64,000 nucleotides of DNA from Nigrospora sphaerica (lineage: Eukaryota; Ascomycota; Sordariomycetes; Amphisphaeriales; Apiosporaceae), in NCBI GenBank assembly GCA_018287875.1, contig JAGVVL010000002.1, positions 5,332,001 through 5,396,000 of the forward strand. The letters are read 5' to 3'. Each line of letters begins with the position of its first letter. The stretch's first letter is position 1. The notes under the pieces were generated by a model. That model saw only the letters and a list, made by a program, of their open reading frames with translations. It was not told the origin of the DNA and made no database searches. Below are positions 48,093-60,469 of the stretch, piece by piece. The position numbers were made by a program, and so were the translations under genes.

Positions 48093-51000
48093 ACGGAGGT
48101 CTACAGCCACCCGGGAAACGAAGGCAAAGAAGAAGCGTCCAAGGCGAGCAAGCAAGCAAAGGTCGTCGTCGTCGTCGTCGCTAGTCTACCACGGCGAACG
48201 GTGGGAAAAGAAAGGCGGAAGAGAATTAAACTGCACCAGGCATGGCAAGAAGACAGGAAGACGGGATGGAATCAGCAGAGGCACGAAACCCCACCACTTT
48301 ATGCGTTGCGAGGCCAAAGAGGCGCGGCGAGATAAAAGCGTCTCGATGCTATCGGGATGGCCCAGGGACCCCAGGCCAAACCGGACTGGCCCAGCCGATC
48401 GTTTCTGGACGCTGCGCTGATGCGCACCTCTGAAATTCATCTGAAACTGCGCCGACAGGGGAGGTTGCCAATGCACGGTTGTCGATGCTACATGCAGAGG
48501 TTCGTATGCGCGCCAGCCAGCAAGTGGGTGCTGGGGCAGCGGGGAGTCGCCCAATCAGTGGCTCCCAGAGGCCATTTCTCTCTTTCCATCACACACACAC
48601 ACACACGCACACACTCTCTCTCTTTCTCCCCGGACGTCTGGAGTTTGGAGCCTATGGAAGGACGGCATGGCGTTATCGCTCGGCCGCCTACGCCATAAGC
48701 TGGCGTGCAAGCGACCTGATGGGACGGGGGATGTGGGACGGACTTACAGAGCACATAGTTCGGCCACAAGTGGCGGAGCAGGACGACAAGGCCTCTCCGA
48801 ACGGCGCGGGCAAAGGTTGGCGGTCCTCCGGCCATCGTCCACCCTTCAGCGCATCCGAACTTTGGCAGCCGCAAGGCCCAACAAACACGACGCGGCGGAC
48901 ACGGGGGCGAGCACCCATTGATCTGGGGGGGAGGGGCCCCATCGTGGGTAGGAGATGAGGTAGTCCTGTGAGGTGCTCTAGGCGGCCAGTCAGGGTGCCC
49001 GCAGAGGAGAGACGTAGGTGTGCAAATGGATACCCATTCATCATCCTTCCTGTCTCCCTGGGGGTTTCTCTCAGCTCCTTGTCTCCCTTCGCGGGCGAGC
49101 CCTGGGCTGCGGTCCCGGGCGACGCGTTTCACGGCCCCGTGGCCCTTCGTTTCTCAGCCGTCGGTCGCTTGCCCCTCGGGGGACGTCTTGGCATGCCGGT
49201 AAAAGCGCGCTAGGCAAGGGAAGGAGCCAAGTCGATGCTACGGGCCACCCGGCATTGAAACAGCGACCAAGCACCGGTTGCCAATAATGGAACAGTCGGG
49301 CGGGCACGCCCCCACTGGGCCACGAGGGACAGCCGTCTAAACCGTCGTCCTGAAAAGTCTTGGAAGGTATCAGAAGCCATGGTGAGATTTCTTGGCGAAA
49401 GCGCCGCGTTCCGTCCGCCGAAACACCCCCGGGTGGACTCGAGCCCCCTGAGCGCTCGAGGTCACGGCCGGGGAAAAAAGAAGGCGACAAGCAACAAATC
49501 AAGCAACCTTGGCGGCATTGAGGGTCTGACAGTATCGCCTTGTCTATCATTGTCGCCGCCGTCTTCGACCTCGACGTCGTCGGCGGTCGGTGGTGATAAA
49601 GGTTGCGGTTGTACGCCGAGGCGGGTTCTCCCCGTAGAAGTGGCGGGGGCAGTGTTGCTGGGCAGAAAACAAGCCCGGGTGATCGGCCATCAAGCTTCAT
49701 CCAGCGGATTTATCGCTACCATGCCTATGGGGGTGAGTGACTAGCTCATCCGCCTTTTGTTTGCCTGTTTCCTTGTGCTTTATCTCTCCGGAGTGAAAAC
49801 ATATCTTGAGTTTGTACTTTAAATAGAGACGTAGGTACCTAGATAGTAGGTAGGTAGGCTTCTTAGTCGACCGATGCCCCATCTCCCCTGCATAGAGCAT
49901 ATCCCTCCAAGTTCGCCACGTAGCCGACCGAGTTCCGAATTGCGATCCCCTCGCCTGCGAATGAGCATTAGGTAGCTACCTACGTATCGACACTCCAATG
50001 CCTCTGCCGTTCCTGCGGGACATGCATGACAAGTTACACCTGTGCGTAGATGACTCGACGGCTACACGTGCAACCGCAGCACTGCCGTCTCAATGCGGGT
50101 TGCATGTGATGGTGACCGTCAACCCATACATGGAAGCTGGCGCGGGTCGGGTCACGAGTGGCAGGCGGACACCTGCTCAGATCTTAAGGTCATGTTGCCA
50201 TGAGCGGCACGAGCGGATAGGGCACGTGGTTTAAATAAGTGATGGTCGATTCCTTATTGCTTCGTTAAGTACTTACTTGTGAGTGAATGTCTGAGCAGGA
50301 CGCTTTTTCGTTCTTGCTTACTTACATAAGTAGCCGGGTATAGTAGGGGTGAGTAGGTAGCATACGATGTACATATGCACGGCGTACTACTCTAGTGTAC
50401 ACGCAAATTGCGATTGTCTTCGAAACTTGGCCCCCTACGTGGGTACTTGGAGCCTCTGGATAGGTTCAGATTCCATCACACCCGATAGACGGACAGCCCT
50501 TCCTAGTCCACGGCCGGCTTAATCTTCGGTCGAGAGACCCGAAGATGGGCATACCTGTCGAGCTAGGTACGGATGCGAGCCGCTACAGGAAAACCATTGG
50601 AAAGCAGCTTGCATACCCACGCGTGGGGGAGGGGGCGTGAGCCTCTCCCCTCACAGCTCCTACTACTACTACTTCCCCAGAGTGGCAGGTAAAGCGGGCG
50701 GTGGTACGGGGGAAGGGGTTCCTTGAAGGTGCATTCCCCAGATCATGGGACAAGCCCGCCAGCCTCCAATCGGGTAGCCGGGCTCGTTCGCAATATCCGC
50801 CGGCCCCCCCGGGGACCAATAGAGCATAGCCACCCTAGCGAATAAGCAGCAAAGCTGCTAAAGGGGATTGGGCAACGCGAGCCCGCTTGGCTTTCACAAG
50901 CACCGAACGCCTCGGCAAGTGGTGGATCTCCAGGGTGCTCCTAGGCTGAGCCGTTATGTCAGTCCGCGTCAGAGACCAGCGCAGGACTGCGCTGGACGAC

Positions 51001-51396
51001 TCTCTTCCTCGGTTAGCAGAGCATTATGGACTGCTAGCCGCTGGGCAAGCTGTAGCTGCTGGTATTCTCCTTAAACTTCGTGTCGCGCCGTGTCCCGCGC
51101 CTGAGCCGATCAACCTCGACCATCTCCGTTGCTCTCCTCAGTACCACCATTTCACATCCCCGCGTCGTGTCGCCCGCGACAACACGTCCTCGTAGCCATC
51201 CTGTAACCGGGTGACGACACCAGGGATAACACAACCCGACTGCTGCTTATCGATAGCCCCCCGGACAGCAGAGTCGCTCCGACGCAATCGGAACCTGGGA
51301 TACCCGCCGGCGCCCTGCACCGAGCCGCCAACTCGCATATTCAGGAACAGCAGGAGACAACAGAGCCCGGAGACGTGCGCGCGTGTTTCCGTCAGA
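48093..51396. other. 3.3 kb intergenic region between divergent genes
   Basis: No recognisable gene. The first 90 bases upstream of the MARVEL gene include a GTC trinucleotide tract (48161-48181). A CA-rich microsatellite lies at 48590-48615, followed by CTCTCT sequence. Around 49825-49860 and 49970-49985 there are dense TAGGTA/TACCTA motifs, and 50250-50400 is rich in TACTTAC-type sequence. The last 250 bases before the acyl-CoA synthetase ATG look like leader. Frames on both strands have Arg/Pro-rich composition without domains. Confidence 0.5.
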
Positions 51397-53700
51397 ATGC
51401 CCCCCAACCACGAGGTGAAGGCTCTCATTGGCGACCTGGGGAGCCCTCCGCCCCCCGGATCCCCCTATGCAGTGCCCATCCCCGGAACTGCAGTCGAGGG
51501 TCGCACCAACATCTACCGGCATCATAGGTACAAGGACAGCCCCTTGCTGGAAACCTTCGACCCCGAAGTGCGCACTTTCCACGAGCTCTTCCAGGACACG
51601 GTCCAGCGCCTCCCCAATAACCGCTGTCTGGGCACCCGCCCCTGGGACCCCGCGACCAAGACGTGGGAGGGTCGCTACGTCTGGCAGACGTATGCCGAGG
51701 TGGCGGAGCGCGCCAAGAACTTCGGCTCGGGCGTGGTCGAGCTGCACCGGCGCGTCGGCATCACCGCCGACAAGTTCGGCGTCGGCCTGTGGTGCCAGAA
51801 CCGCCCGGAGTGGCAGATTACAGGTGAGAGCTCTCCCCTCGGGAGGCCGCGCGCCGTGCTCGGCCGCCCGTAGCGCGCAGCCGCGCCGCCTGCAGCGGCT
51901 GGGACTAACGGCTTGTAGACCTTGCCCTGAGCGGCCAGTCGCTGTACACCGTTTCTCTCTACGAGACCCTGGGCCCCGACACGTCCGAGTACATCATCAA
52001 GCACGCCGAGCTGGCGTGCATCGTCACGTCCCTGCCGCACATTCCCACGCTCCTTGCCGTGGCGTCTCGGCTCCCCGACCTGAAGCTGATCATTTGCGCC
52101 GACCCGCTTGACGCCGGCGAACAGGATGGGTACTCCAAGCTGGCCCTGCTGAACAACATCGCCGCGCCGCATGGCGTCCAGGTCTGGTCGATGGAGGGTG
52201 TGGAGGAGCTCGGACAGAAGGTCGGGCTTCCCTACCGGCCGCCGACCCCCGACGATGTCCTCACCATCAACTACACCTCGGGTACTACCGGAGACCCCAA
52301 AGGTGTCGTTCTGACGCACAGGAACTGCGTGTCAGCCGTGAGCGCCTCGCGCATGTCGGGCAACATGTCCTACAAGGACTCGTCCATTTCCTACCTGCCC
52401 TTGGCCCACATCTACGGTCGCATGATCGACCAGACGGCCTTCGCCGAAGGCGCCGCCGTGGGTTTCTTCCACGGCGATATGATCGGGCTCGTCGAGGATC
52501 TCAAGATCCTCAAGCCGTCGGGCTTCATCTCGGTGCCGCGCCTGTACAACCGCATCGCCGCCGGCCTCAAGGCCCAGACGGTCGACGCCGACGGCTTCCG
52601 CGGAACCCTCTCGCGCCGAGTCATTGACGCCAAGAAGGCCAGCATGAGGCTTCCCGTGGGCCAGGCGCACAACACGCACTGGCTTTACGACCGAATTTGG
52701 ACGCCCAAGGTTCGCGCCGCCATCGGCCTGGACAATTGCCACTCCATGGTCAGCGGCAGTGCGCCCCTGGACCCGGCCGTCCACGAGTTCATGCGCGCTG
52801 CGCTCGGCAACTTCATCACGCAAGGGTACGGCCTCACCGAGTCGTATGCCGTCGCCTCGTTCCAGCAGCGCGGTGACTTCAGCGTCGGCAACATTGGCGC
52901 TCCGACGGCCTGTGTCGAGGTGTGCCTCGAGTCGATCCCGGATCTGGACTATCTCGTGACGGACAAGCCCTTGGCTCGTGGCGAGCTCTGTCTCCGTGGT
53001 CCCTGCATCTTCCGCGAGTACTACAAGAACGAGGCCGAGACGCAAAAGGCAATCGACGCCGACGGCTGGTTCCACACGGGCGATGTCGCCGAAATCGACG
53101 AGATGGGCCGCATCAAAATCATTGACCGCAAGAAGAACGTGCTCAAGCTGGCGCAGGGCGAGTACGTGTCGCCCGAGCGGCTTGAGAACTCGCTGATGGC
53201 CAACTCCAACCTCATGACGATGGCGTTTGTCCACGGCGACTCGACGCAGTCCCACTTGGTCGGTGTTTTCGGGGTGGATCCCGTCAACTTCGCTCCCTTC
53301 GTGAGCAAGGTTGTCAAGCAGCCGGTGGCGGCCGATGATCTGGCTGCCATTAAGGCCGTCTGCCAGGACCCGCGGGTCGTGAAGGCCTTCCTTAAGCACC
53401 TCGACGGCGTGGCCAAGAAGGCCAAGTTCAACGGCTACGAGCGCATACGGAACGCCGTGTTGGACGTTGAGCCTTTCACCATCGACAATGGCCTGCTGAC
53501 TCACACGTAAGTTCGAGTGCCGTGTTCCCTCCCCGGCCCCCCACCGAATTGGTGTTGTGAAAACCGGTTCGCTAACCACTAACTTCCACCTCAGCCTAAA
53601 GCTTAAGAGGCCACAGGCCGCGAAGCAGTACCGGGCCGAGATTGACCGCATGTATGCCGAGGTCAACGCCGCAAACCCTATTAAGGCCGCTAAGTTATAA
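51397..53700 (+). CDS. Long-chain acyl-CoA synthetase with C-terminal peroxisomal signal
   Basis: Three exons, 51397-51823, 51919-53506 and 53595-53700, give 706 residues. The enzyme activates fatty acids to acyl-CoA through an acyl-adenylate. Adenylate-forming motifs are clear: TINYTSGTTGDPKGVVLTH near residue 260, LPLAHIYGRM near 300, GNFITQGYGLTESYAV near 440, GWFHTGDVAEID near 525 and IDRKKNVLKLAQGEYVSPE near 540. The last three residues are Ala-Lys-Leu, a type 1 peroxisomal targeting signal encoded in the final exon, so the protein is expected in peroxisomes, like yeast Faa2, to feed beta-oxidation. The N-terminus has no signal peptide. The first intron carries a CTAAC branch site. No other beta-oxidation gene is adjacent. 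Confidence 0.96.
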
Positions 53701-54055
53701 TCTTATTGCTATATTGTACTACTAGCAAGATGAAAAAGAAAACAAATATATTTCTACATTTAAAAAAAACCATAATGTATTTACAAGTGAAGTCTTTTAA
53801 CTTGTTTAAATCTTTTATAATATATATATATATATATATATACATATATATTTTAAAAAAAATTAATTTATATTTAATATTTTTTAGGAAAATACAGGCT
53901 TATATAAATAAGCTTTTTAGTAAGTAAAATTGTAAACAGGAACTACTTAATTCCGAAAAGTCATCTACTTTAAGTACCTAAGTACCTACTTGACGGGTTG
54001 ATTATATCCGAGCTGGTAGCTTGAACGACCCCGGTACCCGTCACCACGCGACGCG
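53701..54055. repeat. AT-rich island with a TA microsatellite
   Basis: From just after the acyl-CoA synthetase stop to about 53935 the sequence is almost entirely A and T. It includes A runs, a TA repeat at about 53817-53842 and long T/A-rich stretches, then returns abruptly to normal composition. It must contain the 3' end of the synthetase. The remaining 120 bases before the WD40 gene ATG hold TACCTAAGTACCTACTT near 53976-53992. No credible coding frame exists. Confidence 0.85.
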
Positions 54056-57000
54056 ATGGCGGCGCAGCAACCCCCCGTGTACATCGATCTCACGCAAGAA
54101 AGTGTGGACGAAGACGACGAGGACGCATCTCCGACAGGCCAGGTACGCGCATGGAGCTTGCCGCCAGCGGCGTCCTCATCGCCGCGCCAGCATTCCCGAC
54201 CAAGCTACCTGCATGGCCCGCGCGCCGCCGCCGCTAACGAGACCGATCACGACAATGACGATCATGATGGCGAGCGACCAGCCAAACGTCGGAAAGCAGC
54301 TTCTCTCCAATTGGCGGCCGAATACATGAACCGGAAGCTCTTCCCAACTATAGAGGAAGCACTGGATCTGCTTCTGCCCATGACCTACGACGAGGCGCGT
54401 GTCGAGGCCATCCGCAACAAAGTGTACCAAGCCATCGTTGTGAACGACCCGAGTTTCGAGCGCGAGTTCGAGCACAACGGCCCAGACCGGTCGCCCGAGT
54501 TCCATCGGGGCATCGTGTCGTCGATATGGCACCTGATCACCTCCTTGAGGGACGAGACCGCCGGCCACCCCACAGCAGAAAATGCGAAACCCGACGCGCC
54601 TCCCCCTGCTCCCACGGCCCCTCACCCTCATCCGTCTCCTGCGCCTCCCATGTCGCCGGCCGTACTGCCTTCGATCGAAGAAGACTTCCAGTTTGACGGT
54701 GATTTCAACAACGATGAAGAGGGAGAGTGGCACGCCAATGGCGATGGCGCGCCTGCCAACTTACGTTCGACGCTCCAGCCGCCCCCCGCGATTGCTCCCC
54801 GAGCCGATACCACGCCCCAACGCTTACGAATACGGCTGAAGGCCGCGAAGTGGCAATCGGGCAAAGCTGTCGATGCCCTTGACAGTCGGTCTCAAGACTC
54901 GAGAACATCGTTTGGCCTCGCGGCCCGCCCGTACCTGGCGTTTGGCGAAAGAGACTTGGTTTCACGACAACATGGTCAGCTGCTACGCTTAGAAGCTGCC
55001 GACTTGCCGAGCGCACAGGTGTTTCACGTGGACTTTCGCGAAGAAGAGGTCAGGTACCTTGCCGATGTTATGCGCCAGATTTTCGGCAAGACTTCAAGGG
55101 CCAGGGCTCCCTTGGAAGACCTGCGGCATCTCCTCAAGAAGGCGAGAAAACACAAACTAGTGGAGGAACTGTACCACGCCCACAAGTACGGCTACGTTGG
55201 CTTCGACACAAGGCCGCCGAGGGCACTGACCAAAAGATCGACAAATGACTTGGTGAACTTCTTGGCGGACCTGTACAGACGCAAAACCAGCAAGGTGCCA
55301 CGGGTGCTTACCCTTGGCCGAGATGACGCCGCCTCTCCGGGGCTTGCGCGATCGAACCGCGTACCGTCCCTTCTGTACGCCCGGGAGATCGTCGGGAATC
55401 AAGCGTTCGGGTCGATCCGACGTTATGAGAACTTCCGCGCTGCCTTTGAAGCCAGCAGAGAGGACTCGTTTGAGCCGCGAATCGAATGGACAAACTGTGC
55501 GGGCGACATCTCCTCTATGAGCTGGGTATCGTCATCGCAGTTCATCTGCGGCACAACAACGCATTCGGATTCACATAACCAGCAGTACAACAAGCCCGGC
55601 AATCTACTGCTGGGCTCGACAGATGGCACCTTGCGCGCGTTTCCCGATCACCGTATCCCTCGGCCAGTCGTCTCGCACGGCGACAATTCTCTGGAGTCCA
55701 TGGTCGAGAGCCAGGACCCTTGGCTTTTCACCTCGGTGGTCTCGTCGGATTATGATAGCCACCACGGTTTGGCCTTCACGTCCAGTTTCGACAAGACGGT
55801 CAAGGTTTGGCGGGTGGGAGACGACTCGATGACCGCCGTCAGCACCTGGTACCACGATGGCCGGGTGAATTTCGTCGTGGCTTCCAAGTACTCGGGCGGC
55901 CCTGTATCGGACAGCATGGTGGCGACGGCTGCCGACGTGGCGACGGATGCCGTGCGGGTTTACAAGATCAAGCATGGCGTGAACCGGACTCTGCATCTAG
56001 AGTACGAGTTTGATCGGTACTCGTGTACCAAGGTGCACGACGAAGAGTATACACCATCGGACAAATGGGCATACTTCCCCGCCGCAATGCGCTGGGGTCT
56101 CGCACCAGCCGTGCAGCACTTGCTCCTCATCGGCTATTCGCCGCGGAGCCTCACGGACACGGACTACGATATACCCGAGGACAAGCAACACACGGGCGAG
56201 CTTTGCATGTGGGACGCCCTGCGCAAAGAGCCGATTGACGTGCTGAGTGCCGTCACGAGAAACGTCTTCGAGGTGGCCTGGCACCCTACGTTGGCCATGT
56301 TCGCCGCCGCCACATCGAAAGGCATCGGCAACGACAGGGTCGCAGGCGACATCAGAACCCGGATCCATATTTTTCGACCCAACGCGGAGGGGCAGTACCA
56401 ATCCATCCGGACTCTGGACTGTTTTGCCATGGACATCAACGAGCTGAATATGCGGTTCGTATAAGGCTGTCTTCTTTCTTGGCTGGTGGGGAAACAGTGC
56501 TGACTCTTTTTTTGTTGTATTTGATTACTCTTCAGGCCCAACAGCTTGAGCTTCGCGTACGTCACGGCCAGCTGCACCGATGGCAAGGTCTATGTCTGGG
56601 ATACAGCTCCAACTAGTAGCGACAGGCCCAAGTGCATATTGGAGCATGGCCCTCCTATCGAGGAGCTGATCGGGGACCGGGAACGCGAGGACGTCGGCGT
56701 CAAGTTCACGAGCTGGGCCACCACGACAGGCCGTCTCTACACCGGATCGTCCGACGGCGTCGTCAAGGTGTGGGATGTACGACAAGAGGGGGCCGTGTTC
56801 GTTCGAGACCTCATTGAATGTGCCGGGCCCGTCACCTTTGGCGCGTTTTCTCCCGACTGTACCCAGCTGGTCGTGGGTGACGGCAGTGGCAGGGTTTACC
56901 TCCTGGCCCTCGACGAGGGCGAGGCCGACAACCCAATGGCCCCGGCGCCAGGCTTCGCCAACTTGAGGATAGGCGGCAGGCAAAATGCCATCCGACGGCC

Positions 57001-57454
57001 ACGCCCTTTTATTCCGCACCCGGAAGTGCCGGCTCCCCATGACGAATCGAAGCCGCTTCTGCTGGGACCTGAGCGAGCTCACGGATACCTCGAGCGTCAA
57101 GAGCTGCAGTTGCATCCCGACCCTACGATCGGGGCCGTACAAGGCCCTAATTACGTAAACTGCGGCTTGTTCTGCGCCGAACTTCATGGCCACTGCGATG
57201 CGAAGGAGCCGCTTTTGGCGACCTGCGATAGGCTGCAGCAGGAGAACCGTAAGGGGCTCAGCCGACGAAGACTGCCGCGGTTGCGGAACCCGCCAGAGTC
57301 GGACTGCCTGCCGAGCACGCACGGTGAGAACTGCCGGCTAGATCTGAATGTAGAGGAACTCGATGCCGAGACACGTCGAGATCTCGTTAATGCGAAGGCC
57401 GAACTAGATATGGCCGAGCCCGACCTAGGTCTAGTTTACGAAGAGAGTGAATAA
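54056..57454 (+). CDS. Large WD40-repeat protein with SIM-like N-terminus
   Basis: Two exons, 54056-56454 and 56536-57454, give 1105 residues; the intron has a GTTCGT donor. The N-terminus begins MAAQQPPVYIDLTQESVDED: VYIDLT followed by acidic residues is the pattern of a SUMO-interacting motif. Residues to about 430 are mainly hydrophilic and helical with Pro-rich linkers. WD-type repeats start near residue 480 (ISSMSWVSSSQFICGTT) and include GLAFTSSFDKTVKVWRVGDD, VFEVAWHPTLAMFAAATSKG, FAYVTASCTDGKVYVWDTA and RLYTGSSDGVVKVWDVRQ, the last with a WDxR motif as in Cul4-DDB1 substrate receptors. The tail after about 990 is charged. It may be related to the Raf1/DIM-9-type DCAF of heterochromatin formation, but that is only a guess from size and layout. 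Confidence 0.9.
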
Positions 57455-57640
57455 AAGATAATGTGACAAAAAAGGTCATGGTGCCTATTTTATGTGTACC
57501 TTTTGCCTGTATTATAGTTTTAACTCCTATACAGACCGACTTAGGTGGCCATCACTTGCGTCGACCCTAGTGCGGCAGTGCTAGTAGATGCCACTGGAGA
57601 GGATAGTGCTGTATAGTTCTTTCTTTGAATTCATGGTATC
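57455..57640. other. Short convergent spacer, WD40 and BTB genes
   Basis: Only 186 bases separate the two stops. AT-rich sequence directly after the WD40 stop (57455-57525) is suitable for polyadenylation. The two 3' untranslated regions probably overlap. Confidence 0.5.
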
Positions 57641-58938
57641 TCAACTGTCTGCTGCCAGACCCATCTTTGCGGCTTGAAGCTTTAAATGATTCAGTTGCTC
57701 GTCAGTGGGAACCACTGAAACTCTGGGGCACCAGTAGACTCGGCCGTTTTCGGTAATCGATACCTTACAGCCCTTTTCACGAGTATTGCTGTAACCATAA
57801 GGTGTAGTATTTTGATGTGTTGGATCATGCTGAATCTGAAGCTTGCAGAGTGTGCTCTGCAGTAAAGAGGCGGATTGATCCCAGTTCTGTGAATCCGGTA
57901 AGGGCCACAACTTCAAAGAGTGAAGAGATTGGATAAGTGACGCGAGAGCAGCGAAGTTGCACATACTGGCCGCTCCCGTATCTCTTTTGCAGTGAAGCCC
58001 AAATTCGCCAGGTAATTGTCCCGCTGTAAGCGCCGTCACGGTGGACGAGACGGGCTTCAGCAAAGCGTCAATAGCCTCTCGCCGCAATCTTAGAATCATT
58101 TCTGTATACAAATGCGTCAGACTAGAGCGAGACTCCTGCGCAAAACAATTTACTCACCGGCGGCACCCAGGGGTTCAGGGAAGACCGAGATCGCACTGCC
58201 CGCTTGCCATACAAGTTGTCTCATGACGGATTTGAAAATGCCAGAACAACCGAGCACCCAGGAAACCCACAGGGCTTGTTTGAGGTGCTGGACGGAGACA
58301 GAGGACTCCGAGTATTTGAGGCCCTGAACCAGTTTATCGGCCCATGGGCGAAGCATATGGGTTAAGTCATATTTATCCGTTAGAATAGTGATATCGTAGA
58401 GTCTCTGTAGCCCGCCGGTGGACAGAAATGTGTTGAGGTCGAACTTGTCGAACTGGCCGTGCATGACTTGTAACAGTATCGTCATGGCCGCAGGATCATC
58501 GTCGGGGAGTGGAACTGTCCAGTTGGAATCTGGTCGGCGCGCCTCCATGAACTGACCATAAAGCATAGCGTCAAAGGCTCGCGCTGCCCGTGCCACGGTT
58601 CGGGAGCAAACTCGGAATGCGACTGTCGTGCAGCTTGTTGTCCTCTCTTTCCCACACCTGCACCGTGCCTTGCCGACGATAAGTGTTAAGTCACCTCGCG
58701 GGTCTACCTCCACCTGGGTCGGAAGACTTGATGCATCTGCAGTGCAGTATTCAGCCAGACAAGTCTCCCTCGGGGCGCCATCCTCAGAGGTCTTGCTGCC
58801 TGCAGCAGGAGGCGCCGGGGTGGACGTTGACTTCGGAAATAGGTTAGAAGGTATAGAAGGGGGTGTTTTGCTCCCGTTCAACGGCGACGAGGGCGCACCA
58901 TCGCCTCCGAACAGAGACGATATGCCCGTACTAGACAT
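57641..58938 (-). CDS. BTB/POZ-domain protein of the fungal nuclear-protein type
   Basis: Two exons on the minus strand, 58938-58158 and 58101-57641, give 413 residues. After a Ser/Pro/Thr-rich N-terminus of about 75 residues comes a BTB-like fold: EVDPRGDLTLIVGK, then FRVCSRTVARAARAFDAMLY (the typical 'held as evidence of size' helix of fungal BTB proteins), LPDDDPAAMTILLQVMHGQF and LQRLYDITILTDKYDLTHML. The C-terminal half is helical with scattered Cys and no DNA-binding motif that I can see. Proteins of this kind are abundant and mostly uncharacterised in moulds; some act as adaptors for Cul3. Here its convergent neighbour is a WD40 protein. Function unknown; the domain call is fairly secure. 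Confidence 0.87.
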
Positions 58939-60469
58939 TGATCAGGACCTTTGCGTTTTTCGTGACATCGCCGGCGAGGCGGGCGTGTAAGAAGTAGAAG
59001 ACTTGAAGGCGCTGTGACTGGGAAAAGGATGGCGAACTATCTCCACGGAGGGCCGTCTCCCGCGTTGCGAGAGGTCTCGTGGGGCACGGGTAGCCGCATC
59101 TCTGGGCGGGGGTGGAGGGGTAGCTAGCGTTGCTAAGACAACACCGCACAGGTAACTTGCCATTGTGATTGGATGTGCCGGTAGAGTTGACCAGGGCTGT
59201 GAGAACGCGCGCAGCAAAAGTCTCGAAGATCATGTTGAAATTATAAAAAGCATGTTGGATGCCGTGTGACACGTCTAGACTTTCTTTTCCGTTTCCTCAG
59301 AAGACTTCTTTCCCTTGTGATAGCCAAGTACTTCCTGTCCGTAGCCTTAGCGCCGTGTAGCAAGAAGGCTTTCTCCTTAAGGCAGCGGGGCTACTCTAAA
59401 CTAAGGCGTAGTAATGTGCAGTTGTAGTCACGGCGACTCTGCTACCGTAGGGCTGACCACGATTGGTTTCCCCATCGCATGGGAGCTCTCTACTGTGTAG
59501 TTTCGCAATGCTCCGCTCGGTCCAAGAACCTGGGGAGCGTGACCAAAGGGTTCCATCTGTCGGGGCCGCTGGGTTTCTCGGTACATACGCAGTGGAGAGT
59601 AGAGACGGATAAAAGTTCAGGCCCATGCGGACGAACCACCGTCCTTTTCATCTTTCTTGCCGGCTGCGTGGAGAGGCCGTCGCACAGTGCCCATGCACCG
59701 CCTTCTCCCGCCCTCACCGGACTAACGGCGAGCCCCCGAGGGTATACAACATGGATGGAATATGCTGTCGGTGTCGATGGGTTAAAAGTAAATGAATACT
59801 AGAGGCGGCTTTTGAATTACACTTTATTTTTGGCTGCCACGGTAGTCGCTGCTCTGTACAGATACACCCGCCCCTTGATAGGCGCTTGCCTACCTCATCC
59901 TCATCTTCCTTCGGCACGCCTCCAGATGTCCATCCTTTGGCGCCATTACCGGCCACGGGCAGTCACAGACCACCGCAGATGAAAAACCGTGACAACGGCA
60001 CCCGGGGCTGGCTTCCTTCATAACACACCACTGTGCTGTTTCCTTCCTTCCCCCTCCATCCCCTCTCCGTTCGGTTGGAGAGGGAAATGTGGCGTCAACG
60101 TTTCGCGAAAACACACTGAAAGCCCTGGTAAGAGGCAAGCAGTCTTAGCCTCCTGTCGTGACCCCGAAAGAACGAAACATGCCCAACGCCGCCTGATGCT
60201 TTTTTTCTCGTGCAATACACAACAACCGGATCGGAAAAGAAACGTAGGTGAAGGTCATTACCGCGGCGTGGGTGGCCGGAAAGCCCTGCACGGACCGTTC
60301 GGGCGCCTCCCCCCCCCGTCCGGATAGAACCATCATCATGCCGCTCCCCAAACAAACTCGTTGTCAATCGAAACGTCGTGATTCGTAGAAGCCCGGCTCG
60401 CCTACTGGAACGTCATCATCGCCGCTGCCGTTTGCCTCTTCTCCTTCCCACGTCCTACTCCACTTCCTA
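58939..60469. other. Intergenic region between the BTB gene and NRD1
   Basis: About 1.5 kb. It includes the upstream region of the BTB gene and the 3' flank of NRD1, both on the minus strand. Frames on both strands have no domain. A small AT-rich patch lies at 59815-59835. Nothing else is supported. Confidence 0.5.

Noticed and set aside
48488..49132. 214-codon minus-strand frame upstream of the MARVEL gene
   Set aside because: Low-complexity CVRVCVCV stretch comes from a CA microsatellite; no domain is visible.
52332..53666. 444-codon minus-strand frame opposite the acyl-CoA synthetase
   Set aside because: Shadow frame produced by codon bias of the plus-strand gene.
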